From Hydrogenophaga sp. NFH-34 (GTDB taxonomy: Bacteria; Pseudomonadota; Gammaproteobacteria; Burkholderiales; Burkholderiaceae_C): a stretch of 64,000 nucleotides of DNA. Numbering within the stretch: the first letter of the stretch is position 1; each line of letters starts with the position of its first letter. Both the position numbers and the translations under genes were made by a program. The notes below the pieces were generated by a model. The model made no database searches, had not been told where the DNA came from, and saw nothing but the letters and a program-made list of their open reading frames with translations. Location of the stretch: positions 186,001-250,000 of the forward strand of contig NZ_JACBGE010000001.1 of the NCBI RefSeq assembly GCF_021401345.1, read 5' to 3'. Below are positions 7,323 to 19,223 of this stretch, piece after piece.

Positions 7323-8684
7323 TCAGGTGGAGACGGCCGGGTCGTCGACCGGGCGGATGTTGGCGCGCCGACGCCGCCAGGCCGCGAAGGCGCGGCGCGG
7401 CTGCAGCAGATTGGAGCTGTAGTACAGCCCTTTGAACAGCCACAGGGAGCGCCAGATCGGGGTGGTGCCGAAGACATCGCCGGCCAGCACCGACAACAGC
7501 GCCTCCTTCATGCGCAGCACGTTCTTCGGGTACATGAAGAAGTCCCGCATGATGGGGTTGGTGACCCGGTAGATGAACCACGAGAACTCGCGCGGACCGT
7601 GGCGCATGGCGCGGTCGAAGCGGCGCATCGCGGCCGCCGCCTGGGCCGGCTGGCGCAGGCAGGTGTCGACCGTTTCGGCGCCGATCACGCCGCTGTGCAT
7701 GGCCAGCCATACGCCGGAGGAGAACACCGGGTCGATGAAGGCGAAGGCATCGCCCAGCATCAGATAACCGGGGCCGTGGTTGCGCTCGGCGACGTAGGAG
7801 AAGTTGCCGGTGGCTTCCACGGCAGTCATGCGCTCGGCCTGCGCCAGCCGCTGCTGCAGCTTGGGGCAGGAGGCGATGTTGTCCATCAGGAACTGGTCGA
7901 GGCTGCGGCCCTGGCGGGTCTTCATGTGGTAAGGCCAGGTCACCATGCCCACGCTGGTGGTGTCGTCGGTCATGGGGATGAACCAGAACCACCCGTGCTC
8001 GAACCAGAAGATGGAGATGTTGCCCTCGCTGGCGCCTTCGTGGCGGCGGGCGTGGCGGAAGTGCGCATAGACGGCGGCGCTGTTGTGGCGCGGGTTGCGG
8101 TGCTTGATGCGCAGCCGGCTGGCCATGAAGGTGTCGCGCCCGGAGGCGTCGATCAGGAAGCGTGCCTGCCAGACCACCTCGCTGCCGTCGTCGCGCCGCG
8201 CGGTCACCCGGGCCTGGTGCCTGGCGTCGAATTCGACCGCCGTGGCCCGCGTGCCTTCGTGCACCTCGGCGCCGCGACGCACCGCGTTGCGCAGCAGCAC
8301 CTGGTCGAATTCGGCGCGCTTGACCTGGTAGGCGGCGGGCATGGACTTGTCCCAGGCTTCGGCGAACAGAAAGGTCTGGGTGTGTTCGTGGTGGGGCGAG
8401 ACGAACTCCGCACCCGGCTTGTGCATGCCGATGGCCCGGATCTCGTCGGCGATGCCCATGCGCTCGAACAGCGGCAGGTTGGCCGGCAGCAACGATTCGC
8501 CGATGTGAAAGCGCGGGTGCCGGTCCTTGTCGAGCACCACCACGTGGTGGCCTTTTTCGGCCAGCAGGGCCGCCACGGTCGAACCGGCCGGGCCGCCCCC
8601 GATCACCAGTACGTCGCAGGGCAGGCTGGCAGAAGGCTGGGGCGCGTGCGCAGGAGCCGGGTCGGTCGGGGAGGAGGCGGTCAT
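7323..8684 (-). CDS. Flavin-dependent halogenase-like / FAD oxidoreductase
   Basis: A 453-residue FAD protein. The Rossmann motif VIGGGPAGSTVAALLAEKG sits near residue 25, followed by RFHIGESLLPAN. The WFWFIP segment near residue 215 fits the WxWxIP motif that distinguishes flavin-dependent halogenases from monooxygenases, and GYLMLGDAFAFIDPVFSSGV is the second FAD motif. The start at 8684 (MTASSPTDP) is chosen because the longer open frame upstream runs into the dnaE promoter region. It resembles the CmlS / tryptophan-halogenase-like proteins carried by xanthomonadin-type clusters, so it may halogenate the aryl head group. An oxidoreductase without halogenating activity cannot be excluded. 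It is the first gene of the - strand chain and divergent from dnaE. Confidence 0.78.
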   Translation of the reverse strand: MTASSPTDPAPAHAPQPSASLPCDVLVIGGGPAGSTVAALLAEKGHHVVVLDKDRHPRFHIGESLLPANLPLFERMGIADEIRAIGMHKPGAEFVSPHHEHTQTFLFAEAWDKSMPAAYQVKRAEFDQVLLRNAVRRGAEVHEGTRATAVEFDARHQARVTARRDDGSEVVWQARFLIDASGRDTFMASRLRIKHRNPRHNSAAVYAHFRHARRHEGASEGNISIFWFEHGWFWFIPMTDDTTSVGMVTWPYHMKTRQGRSLDQFLMDNIASCPKLQQRLAQAERMTAVEATGNFSYVAERNHGPGYLMLGDAFAFIDPVFSSGVWLAMHSGVIGAETVDTCLRQPAQAAAAMRRFDRAMRHGPREFSWFIYRVTNPIMRDFFMYPKNVLRMKEALLSVLAGDVFGTTPIWRSLWLFKGLYYSSNLLQPRRAFAAWRRRRANIRPVDDPAVST

Positions 8685-8691
8685 CGGTGGC

Positions 8692-8719
8692 TTGGGAGGT
8701 GGCGATCTGTCCGGATAAT
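8692..8719 (+). promoter_or_regulatory. Candidate promoter for dnaE
   Basis: TTGGGA (8692-8697) and GATAAT (8714-8719) are separated by 16 bp in the 83-bp gap between the divergent halogenase-like gene and dnaE. The -10 matches 5 of 6 bases of consensus and the -35 matches 4 of 6. A start point near 8726 would leave a leader of about 42 nt. Confidence 0.35.
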
Positions 8720-8767
8720 ACCTGCGGCATTCCGCCATCCGGTACGGTGCGGTGGCATCATCGCGGC

Positions 8768-12346
<3,579 letters not shown>

Positions 12347-12359
12347 GGGCACAAACATG

Positions 12360-12397
12360 TCTCCGGCGCCAAACTTGTCACGGTTGGCGCGTGGAGA
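12360..12397. repeat. Bipartite inverted repeat between dnaE and the hybrid kinase
   Basis: TCTCC (12360-12364) and GCGCCAA (12366-12372) are mirrored by TTGGCGC (12384-12390) and GGAGA (12393-12397) around an 11-nt centre. It could be a dnaE transcript-end hairpin (no T-tract follows) or an operator for the kinase gene that starts 43 bp further on. Confidence 0.35.
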
Positions 12398-12439
12398 CGG
12401 CTCAAGCAGGCGGGCCGGCGGTCGATGAGTCGGAGGTCT

Positions 12440-14674
12440 ATGAAACTGCAACACAAAGCCTGGGCGGTGGTTCTCGTCGTCGTCGGGCTGGCCGCGTTCG
12501 GGGCCATGCTCGGAGCCCGACACATCGTCTCAAACGCCTTCGCGACGCTGGAGCACGACCGTGCGCATCTGGAGGGCGAGCGTGCCCGCCGCGTGCTGGA
12601 CCAGCAGTTGCAGGCCCTGGAAAACAACGCGCGCGACTACGCCTGGTGGGGCGAGGCGGCGGCCTATGCGGAAGGGCGCAATCCGGGTTTCTTCCACAGC
12701 AACTTCGGGCCTGAAAACATGGGGTACCTGCGGTTGTCGCAGGTGATGGTGTTCGACGGCGGGGCCCGCCTGCTGGATTCGGCGGTTCGCGACCCGAGCG
12801 GGCAGGTGACGGCCTTGCCGGCCGCCCAGACCGCCGCGGCCCGGGCGCTGGCGGTGGCCATGCTCTCGCGCCCCGAGGCCACGGCCAGCATCCGGACCTA
12901 CCAGGTGGCGAACGACCGGCTCGACCTGGTGGCGGCGGTGGCGATCCACGACCCGGCCCGGCCAGAGGCTGGCCCGAAGGGCGCGCTGGTGCTGGTCCGA
13001 CATCTGGATGCCCCGGAAATCGAGCGCCTGGGGGAGGTGCTCATGACCCAGGTGGGCCTGGCCTTTGGTCTGGCCGACGGGGTCGACGAAGATTCGCATG
13101 TGCTGGCGGGCGCAGACGGCCGGCCGGTGCTGCATTCGATCCTGCGCGACTACCGGCGCCAGCCCGTGGCCGAACTGACGCTCGCGCTGGACGACACCAT
13201 GGCCCAACGGGGGCGTGCTCTGACCGGGCAGGGCATGTTGCTGGCGGTGCTGGCCGGGCTGCTGGCGGCGGTGTTGCTGGTCTGGCTGCTGAACCGCCTG
13301 GTGCTGCGCCGGCTGCTGCAACTGCATGCCGACCTGCAACGGGTGACGGCGGAGGGGGTCACGCCGACGTCGCGGGTGGGCGGGGTGTCCGGCAGCGACG
13401 AGATCACGACCCTGGCCAGCGGCATCAACAACCTGCTGGACCGCGTCCGCAACGACGTGGAAGAGCAGCGCGAGGCGCATGAACGGCAGGAAGTGCTGCA
13501 GAACCAGCTGATGCAGAGCCAGAAGACCGAAGCCCTGGGTCGCCTGACCGGTGGCATTGCCCACGACTTCAACAATTCGCTGGCGGCCATCACGGGCTGG
13601 GTGCGGCTGGCGGCGGAAGACCTGGACACCGAGCACCCCAGCCACGAGGCCCTGCAGCAGGCCCTGAAGGCCAGTCGCTACGCCGATGGCCTGATGCGCC
13701 AGTTGCTGGCATTCGGCCGCCAGTCGGCCCCCAAACTGCGGCGTCTGCACTGGGCCGGCTTGATCGAAGAAACCCGGCAGATGGTGGCCTCGGGCCTGAC
13801 CAAGGACTGCGAACTGGTGATTCACTACCGGCTCGATGACGATGAGGTCGATGCAGACCCCACGCAACTGCAACAGGTCATGGTCAACTTGCTCATCAAT
13901 GCGGCCGATGCCATGGGCGGCAAAGGGCGCATCGATCTGTCCCTGGATGCGCTGGAACTGCCCACGGCCGCCAGTGAACTGCCGCCGCCGGGCACGGCCG
14001 AACTGCCGCCCGGCAGCTACCTGGTGCTGGCGGTGAGCGATCACGGTCCGGGGATCGACGACGCGCTCAAAGACCGGGTGTTCGAGCCGTTTTTCACCAC
14101 CAAGGGCAAAGGCCGGGGCACGGGCCTGGGGCTGTCGGTGGCCCAGGGCATCGTGGCGCGACATGGCGGCGCCATCGGCTTGAGCAGCGTGCCCGGGGAG
14201 GGCGCCACGTTCTTCATCTACCTGCCGGCCAGCCGGCGCGAGGCCCAGGTGCCGCCCGTCACCCTGCCTGGCGGCGGGGTGGGGCAGGGGCGCAGCATCC
14301 TGTTCGTGGACGACGACCAACTGGTGCGCCACGCCTGGTGCGCGCTGCTGGAGCGCCAGGGCTGGATCGTCACACGCTCGCGCGATGGCGAGGAAGCCTG
14401 GCTGCAGTTCTCGCAGAGCGGCAAACATTTCGACCTGGTGCTGACCGACCAGTCCATGCCGCGGCTCGACGGGGTGGGGCTGGCCCAGCGCATCCGCGCC
14501 ACCGCTTCGCCGCCGCCCATCGTGCTGATGAGCGGGCACGTCAACGAAGTGCCCGCTGATCTGCTCGACAGCCTGTTCGCCGCGGTGCTGCACAAACCGG
14601 TGGAGGCGGCCGAGCTCGACCGGTTGCTGCAGGAGGTGCTGCAGGCGCCGCCGAGCGGGTTGGCGCCGCTTTAA
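12440..14674 (+). CDS. Hybrid sensor histidine kinase (CHASE4-HAMP-HisKA-HATPase-receiver)
   Basis: 744 residues. TM1 is at about 6-28. A periplasmic CHASE4-type sensor follows (LENNARDYAWWGEAAAYAEG is its typical N-terminal block). TM2 is around 260-285 (LLAVLAGLLAAVLLVWLL), then a HAMP linker. The H-box is GGIAHDFNNSLAAITGW with phospho-acceptor H375; the ATP-binding domain shows LLINAADAMG, DHGPGI and GRGTGLGLSV. A C-terminal receiver carries the phospho-acceptor D670 in LTDQSMPRLDG. The start at 12440 is taken because GGAGG lies just upstream; an ATG at 12425 is in frame but has no ribosome site. No response regulator or output gene adjoins it, so its target is unknown. Confidence 0.88.
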   Translation: MKLQHKAWAVVLVVVGLAAFGAMLGARHIVSNAFATLEHDRAHLEGERARRVLDQQLQALENNARDYAWWGEAAAYAEGRNPGFFHSNFGPENMGYLRLSQVMVFDGGARLLDSAVRDPSGQVTALPAAQTAAARALAVAMLSRPEATASIRTYQVANDRLDLVAAVAIHDPARPEAGPKGALVLVRHLDAPEIERLGEVLMTQVGLAFGLADGVDEDSHVLAGADGRPVLHSILRDYRRQPVAELTLALDDTMAQRGRALTGQGMLLAVLAGLLAAVLLVWLLNRLVLRRLLQLHADLQRVTAEGVTPTSRVGGVSGSDEITTLASGINNLLDRVRNDVEEQREAHERQEVLQNQLMQSQKTEALGRLTGGIAHDFNNSLAAITGWVRLAAEDLDTEHPSHEALQQALKASRYADGLMRQLLAFGRQSAPKLRRLHWAGLIEETRQMVASGLTKDCELVIHYRLDDDEVDADPTQLQQVMVNLLINAADAMGGKGRIDLSLDALELPTAASELPPPGTAELPPGSYLVLAVSDHGPGIDDALKDRVFEPFFTTKGKGRGTGLGLSVAQGIVARHGGAIGLSSVPGEGATFFIYLPASRREAQVPPVTLPGGGVGQGRSILFVDDDQLVRHAWCALLERQGWIVTRSRDGEEAWLQFSQSGKHFDLVLTDQSMPRLDGVGLAQRIRATASPPPIVLMSGHVNEVPADLLDSLFAAVLHKPVEAAELDRLLQEVLQAPPSGLAPL

Positions 14675-14680
14675 GGGGTC

Positions 14681-15667
14681 TCAGTTCACCAGCACCAGCT
14701 TGCCCTTGACGGCGCGCGATCCCATGATTGCGTAGGCCTTGGACAGCTCGCTCATGGGCAGGGTCTGGTCGATCACGGGCTTGATCTGGCTCTGGAGGTA
14801 CATGCCGGCCAGTGTCTGCATCATCTGGGCATTGGCCTTCGGCTCGTTCTTGGCGAAATTGCCCCAGAACACGCCCACCAGGCTGGCACCCTTGAGCAAG
14901 GGCAGGTTCAGCGGCAGGTTGGGGATGGGGCCGCTGGCGAAGCCCACCACCAGGTAGCGGCCGCGCCAGGCGATGGAGCGGAACGCCGGTTCGGCGAAAT
15001 CCCCACCGACCGGGTCGTAGATCACATCGGGGCCGTTGCCGCCGGTCAGGCGCTTGATTTCGTCGCGCAGCGTGCCCTGCGGCGTGTGCACGCTGTAGTT
15101 GATGGTCTCGTCGGCGCCCAACTCGCGGCACAGCGCGCACTTTTCGTCGGTGGAAGCGGCCGCGATGACCCGCGCGCCGGTGGCTTTGGCGATCTGGATC
15201 GCCGCGGTGCCCACACCCCCGGCGGCGCCCAGAATGAGTACCGTTTCGCCGGCCTTGAGGGCGGCGCGGTCGATCAGCGCGTGGTACGAGGTGGCGTAGA
15301 TCATGATGAAGGCCGCCGCGTCGACATGGCCGAAGCCATCGGGCAGCGGCATGCACAGTGCCGCCGGGGCCAGCGTGTGGGTGCCGAAACCGCCCGTGCC
15401 GCTGAGGCAGGCCACGTTCTGGCCCACTTTCAGGTGCTGGACGCCTTCGCCCACGGCCCGCACCACGCCGGCGTATTCCGAACCCGGCACGAAGGGCAGG
15501 GGCGGTTTCATCTGGTATTTGTTCTGCACGATCAGCAGATCGGGGAAGTTCAGGCTTGCGGCCTTGATCTCGATCAGCACCTCGCCCGCCTTGGGTTCGG
15601 GGGTCGGCAGCTCTTTCCAGGTCAGGGCTTCCACGCCCACGGGGTTCTCGCACAGCCAGGCATGCAT
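14681..15667 (-). CDS. Zinc-independent quinone oxidoreductase / enoyl reductase-like MDR protein
   Basis: 328 residues of the medium-chain dehydrogenase/reductase superfamily. It has the QOR-type N-terminal GroES fold (PFVPGSEYAGVVRAVGEGV), the NADPH site in LILGAAGGVGTAAIQIAKATGARVIAAAS, and VIYDPVGGDF. The structural and catalytic zinc cysteine patterns of alcohol dehydrogenases are missing. The start at 15667 has AGGAG eight bases upstream. It most likely reduces quinones or alpha,beta-unsaturated carbonyls with NADPH in the cytoplasm. It is a single gene, converging with the hybrid kinase (6 bp apart) and divergent from surE. Confidence 0.88.
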   Translation of the reverse strand: MHAWLCENPVGVEALTWKELPTPEPKAGEVLIEIKAASLNFPDLLIVQNKYQMKPPLPFVPGSEYAGVVRAVGEGVQHLKVGQNVACLSGTGGFGTHTLAPAALCMPLPDGFGHVDAAAFIMIYATSYHALIDRAALKAGETVLILGAAGGVGTAAIQIAKATGARVIAAASTDEKCALCRELGADETINYSVHTPQGTLRDEIKRLTGGNGPDVIYDPVGGDFAEPAFRSIAWRGRYLVVGFASGPIPNLPLNLPLLKGASLVGVFWGNFAKNEPKANAQMMQTLAGMYLQSQIKPVIDQTLPMSELSKAYAIMGSRAVKGKLVLVN

Positions 15668-15833
15668 CGGTTGGTCTCCTTGTGGGGTGCCCCGCTTGGG
15701 CACCGGTGGTCCGCATGATAGGCAGGGCCCCCCGATACCGGACCCGTGCAGTCCCGCGGTTTTGTCGCCGCCGTGACCCGCTGCCGGGCGGGGAGACCGT
15801 CGCCCCGTGGCCAAAAAGGGCGGCGCGTTTCCC

Positions 15834-15839
15834 TAGAAT
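15834..15839 (+). promoter_or_regulatory. -10-like TAGAAT of surE, 6 nt before the start codon
   Basis: TAGAAT ends six bases before the surE ATG, so a transcript would begin at or next to the A of ATG. No Shine-Dalgarno core precedes the ATG except a run of G directly against it. No convincing -35 is seen. Confidence 0.4.
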
Positions 15840-15845
15840 CGGGGG

Positions 15846-16622
15846 ATGAAAATCCTCATCGCCAACGACGACGGCTACCAGGCGCCCGGCATCGTGGCCC
15901 TGTACGAAGCACTCCAACCCCTGGCCGATGTGGAGGTGGTGGCGCCCGAGCAGAACAACAGCGCCAAATCCAATGCGCTGACGCTGCATTCGCCGCTGTA
16001 CGTGCACCGGGCGGCCAACGGCTTCCGCTATGTGAACGGCACCCCGGCAGACTGTGTGCACATCGCGCTGACGGGGCTGCTCGATTACAAGCCCGATCTG
16101 GTGGTTTCCGGCATCAACAACGGCGCCAACATGGGCGACGACACGCTCTATTCCGGCACCGTGGGGGCGGCGATGGAAGGCTACCTCTTCGGCATCCCGG
16201 CGATCGCGTTCTCGCAGACCGAAAAGGGCTGGGCGCACCTGGATGCCGCCGCCGAAAAAGCCGCCGAGCTGGTGCGCCAGTTGCTGCCGTCGCTGGCCGA
16301 GCCCGGTCGCCGCAGCGCCCCGTGGCTGCTCAATGTCAACATTCCCAACCGGCCGCTGGCCGAACTCCAGGGGGTCAAGGTGGCCCGGCTCGGGCGCCGG
16401 CACGCGGCCGAACCGGTGATCACGCAGCCCAGCCCGCGCGGCGAGACCATGTACTGGATCGGCAGCGCGGGGCCGGCCATGGACGCGGCCGAAGGCACCG
16501 ATTTCCACGCCACGGCCCAGGGGTTCGTGAGCATCACGCCGCTGCAGATCGACCTGACCGACCACGATCGGCTGCCGTACTGGGCGCCTTTCGCCGCACA
16601 ACTGGGCGGGGGGGCGCGTTGA
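15846..16622 (+). CDS. surE: 5'/3'-nucleotidase SurE
   Basis: 258 residues, full length. The metal-binding N-terminus [16 protein letters not shown] carries D8 and D9. [13 protein letters not shown] and [13 protein letters not shown] follow, then [27 protein letters not shown], the family signature. A cytoplasmic metal-dependent phosphatase acting on nucleoside monophosphates, associated with stationary-phase survival. It heads the surE-pcm-nlpD cluster; its stop overlaps a possible TTG start of pcm. Confidence 0.97.
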   Translation: MKILIANDDGYQAPGIVALYEALQPLADVEVVAPEQNNSAKSNALTLHSPLYVHRAANGFRYVNGTPADCVHIALTGLLDYKPDLVVSGINNGANMGDDTLYSGTVGAAMEGYLFGIPAIAFSQTEKGWAHLDAAAEKAAELVRQLLPSLAEPGRRSAPWLLNVNIPNRPLAELQGVKVARLGRRHAAEPVITQPSPRGETMYWIGSAGPAMDAAEGTDFHATAQGFVSITPLQIDLTDHDRLPYWAPFAAQLGGGAR

Positions 16623-17443
16623 AGCGCCACACGCCGCCCGCGCCCGCTCCGCGGCCCCGGCCGGGTTTCCCGGCCCGCCTGCCGACAGCGGGCTCCCCGG
16701 CCGCATCCTCGTCGGGCGGCCAGCCGCGTTCGGCGCTGGCAGGTGGCCCGGGGCGTGCAGCGCCAGGCCCGGCCGTGGCATCGTCCCCCGGGGGCGTCGG
16801 CATGGACTCCCAGGCGGTCCGTTCGGCCATGGTGCGGCGCTTGCAGGCGCAAGGGGTGTCGCACCCGGCCGTGCTGGCCGCCATGGGCGCGGTCGAACGC
16901 CACCGTTTTGTCGACACCGCACTCGCGGGCCAGGCCTACGAAGACACCAGCCTGCCCATCGGGCTGGCGCAGACGATCTCCAAGCCGAGCGTGGTGGCCC
17001 GCATGGTCGAGTTGATCTGCCAGGGGCGCAGCGAGCGGCTCGGGCGCGTGCTGGAGATCGGCACGGGCTGTGGTTACCAGGCTGCGGTGCTGAGCCATGT
17101 GTCACGCGAGGTCTATACCATCGAGCGGCTGCGCGGCCTGCATGAAAAGGCCCGTGAGAACCTTCGGCCGTTCCGGTTGTCGAACGTCCATCTGCTGTTC
17201 GGTGACGGCATGCTCGGGTTTGCCCAGGGCGCTCCCTACGCGGCCATCATCGCCGCAGCGGGAGGCGAGGACATTCCGGCGGCCTGGGTCGAACAGCTGG
17301 CGGTCGGTGGTCGGCTGGTGGCGCCTGCGCACACCGTGGCCGGTCGGCAGAACCTGGTGGTCATTGACAAAACCGCCGCAGGCGTTCAGCACACGGTGCT
17401 GGAGGCCGTTCATTTCGTCCCCCTAAAATCGGGCGTGGCCTGA
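16619..17443 (+). CDS. pcm: Protein-L-isoaspartate O-methyltransferase
   Basis: Repairs isoaspartyl residues in aged proteins using SAM. The conserved domain runs from about residue 62: [19 protein letters not shown], then the SAM site [24 protein letters not shown] and FGDGMLGF. Two starts are possible. TTG at 16619 overlaps the surE stop and gives 274 residues with a Pro/Arg/Ala-rich extension containing FPARL. ATG at 16802 gives 213 residues, the size of E. coli Pcm. The longer form is listed because the extension stays open, is tightly coupled to surE, and similar extensions occur in relatives as I recall; it is not proven. Confidence 0.9.
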   Translation: MKRHTPPAPAPRPRPGFPARLPTAGSPAASSSGGQPRSALAGGPGRAAPGPAVASSPGGVGMDSQAVRSAMVRRLQAQGVSHPAVLAAMGAVERHRFVDTALAGQAYEDTSLPIGLAQTISKPSVVARMVELICQGRSERLGRVLEIGTGCGYQAAVLSHVSREVYTIERLRGLHEKARENLRPFRLSNVHLLFGDGMLGFAQGAPYAAIIAAAGGEDIPAAWVEQLAVGGRLVAPAHTVAGRQNLVVIDKTAAGVQHTVLEAVHFVPLKSGVA

Positions 17444-17524
17444 GAGCAGGCCGGCCCGCCCTGGTGGGCCTTTGTTGGTTGCCGCACGGTTCTGACCGCG
17501 CGGCGCGCATCCGCTGGAGTGCCT

Positions 17525-18391
17525 ATGTATCGATTCAACCTGACCACCTCGCCTGTGCTGGACGGCCGTTGGCAACGCCCGCTGGCTCTGCTGATGGTGG
17601 CCAGCCTCACCGTGATGGCCGGTTGCTCGACCCGCCGTGTCAGCAGCCCCGCTCCGGTGGAGGACCGCGCGGGCGGCGCCCACGCTGCTGCCGCGGTGGA
17701 CCCCAAGACCTTGCCCGGCGCCGAAAACGCCGGCAAACCCGGTTATTACACCGTCAAACCCGGCGACACCCTGTTTCGCATCGCCCTGGAAGCCGGTCAG
17801 AGCTGGCGCGATGTCCAGGCCTGGAACAGCCTGGCCAACCCGAACATGATCGAGGTCGGGCAGGTGCTGCGCGTGATGCCGCCGGCCGGCACCGCGCCGG
17901 TGCCGGCGACCACCGTCGTCGGCAAGCCCCTGCCGCCGGCCAGTGCCCCCGCACCGGGCAATGGCACGACCGCCGTGGCCCCGGTGGCGCCCGCTGCGCC
18001 GGCCGCCGAGCCGGCCGGTGCCGAAGAGGTGCAGTTCGTCTGGCCGGCCAACGGGGCCGTGATCGCTACCTTCGACGAGGCGCGCAACAAGGGTATCGGC
18101 ATTGCCGGCCGCGTCGGTGAACCGGTCCTCGCCGCCGCCGATGGCCGCGTGGTCTACGCCGGCGCTGGCTTGCGCGGCTACGGCAACCTGATCATCCTCA
18201 AGCACAACAACACCTACCTCACGGCCTACGCGCACAACCAGGCGCTGCTGGTGCGCGAGGACCAGTCGGTCAAGCAAGGGCAGAAGATCGCCGAGATGGG
18301 CAGCAGCGACGCTGATCGCGTGAAGCTGCATTTCGAGGTGCGCCGCCAGGGCAAGCCCGTGGACCCGCTGGGCTACCTGCCCAAGCGCTGA
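17525..18391 (+). CDS. nlpD: NlpD-type lipoprotein with LysM and degenerate LytM (M23) domain
   Basis: 288 residues. The lipobox VMAGC places the lipidated Cys at residue 34. LysM follows (YYTVKPGDTLFRIALEAGQ ... IEVGQVLRVMPP), then an Ala/Pro linker and a C-terminal LytM fold (GEPVLAAADGRVVYAGAGLRGYGNL, KLHFEVR). The zinc ligands are lost: the usual HxGxD is replaced around NKGIGIAG, and the final HxH reads KLH. It should therefore activate amidases, as EnvC/NlpD do, rather than cut peptidoglycan. The start at 17525 (MYRFN) is preferred because TGGAG lies 5 bases upstream; a GTG at 17519 overlaps that site. In many proteobacteria rpoS follows; here an exonuclease gene does. Confidence 0.92.
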   Translation: MYRFNLTTSPVLDGRWQRPLALLMVASLTVMAGCSTRRVSSPAPVEDRAGGAHAAAAVDPKTLPGAENAGKPGYYTVKPGDTLFRIALEAGQSWRDVQAWNSLANPNMIEVGQVLRVMPPAGTAPVPATTVVGKPLPPASAPAPGNGTTAVAPVAPAAPAAEPAGAEEVQFVWPANGAVIATFDEARNKGIGIAGRVGEPVLAAADGRVVYAGAGLRGYGNLIILKHNNTYLTAYAHNQALLVREDQSVKQGQKIAEMGSSDADRVKLHFEVRRQGKPVDPLGYLPKR

Positions 18392-18402
18392 GGGCCCGCA
18401 CG

Positions 18403-19188
18403 TTGAGCTGGCCGGTCCTCGTCTTCGACATCGAGTCCATTCCCGACGTGGCAGGCCTGCGCCTGCTGCGTGGAGAGCCCGCCGAGCGCACCGACGACGA
18501 GGTGCACGCCGCCTGGCTGGCCGAACGGCAGGCCGACGGCAAGAGCGACTTTGCCCCGCTGCATCTGCAGCGGGTGCTGGTGATCAGCTGCGTGCTGCGC
18601 GACGCCAGCGGGCTGTACGTGCGTTCCTTCGCAGACCGCGACGGCCAGAGCGAAGGCCGGGTGATCCAGAACTTCTTCACCTCGGTCGAAAACAAGGTGC
18701 CCCAGCTCGTGAGCTGGAATGGCAGCGGCTTCGACCTGCCCGTGCTGCACTACCGCGGGCTGCGCCACGGGGTCGAGGCCGGCAAGTACTGGGACCTGGG
18801 CGAGGACGACCGCGAGTTCAAGTGGAACAACTACATCAGCCGCTACCACATGCGCCATCTGGACCTGATGGATCTGCTGGCCATGTACTCGCCCAAGAAC
18901 AACGCGCCGCTGGACGCGCTGGCCAAGCTGTGTGGCTTTCCGGGCAAGCTGGGCATGGACGGCTCGCAGGTCTTTGCGCAGTACCGTGAGGGGCGGCTGG
19001 AGGACATCCGCCGCTACTGCGAGACCGACGTGATGAACACCTACCTGATGTACTGCCGCTTCCAGAAAATGCGCGGCGGCCTGACCGAGGCCGAGTACAC
19101 CCAGGAAATCGCCTTCGTGAAGGACACGCTGGGCGCGCTCGCCCCGACCGAGTCGCATTGGCAGGAATACCTGGCGGCCTGGGTCTGA
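18403..19188 (+). CDS. Predicted 3'-5' exonuclease, PolB exonuclease-like (DEDD)
   Basis: 261 residues of the PF10108-like group. ExoI motif VFDIESIPDV supplies D and E, ExoII lies in LVSWNGSGFDLPVLHYRG, and ExoIII in YCETDVMNTYLMY. Start is a TTG at 18403, 11 bp after nlpD, with no better codon before the first motif. Probably a cytoplasmic DNA or RNA exonuclease with an unknown specific role. It occupies the place where rpoS is found in other nlpD neighbourhoods and is probably read with nlpD. Confidence 0.85.
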   Translation: MSWPVLVFDIESIPDVAGLRLLRGEPAERTDDEVHAAWLAERQADGKSDFAPLHLQRVLVISCVLRDASGLYVRSFADRDGQSEGRVIQNFFTSVENKVPQLVSWNGSGFDLPVLHYRGLRHGVEAGKYWDLGEDDREFKWNNYISRYHMRHLDLMDLLAMYSPKNNAPLDALAKLCGFPGKLGMDGSQVFAQYREGRLEDIRRYCETDVMNTYLMYCRFQKMRGGLTEAEYTQEIAFVKDTLGALAPTESHWQEYLAAWV

Positions 19189-19211
19189 ACCGGGCGGCGG
19201 CCCGGCCCTGA

Positions 19212-19217
19212 GACAAT
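19212..19217 (+). promoter_or_regulatory. -10-like GACAAT of rlmD, 6 nt before the start codon
   Basis: GACAAT ends six bases before the ATG at 19224, the same geometry as at surE and clpS. There is no Shine-Dalgarno sequence between it and the ATG, so a leaderless transcript is possible. Confidence 0.35.
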
Positions 19218-19223
19218 CGGTGC

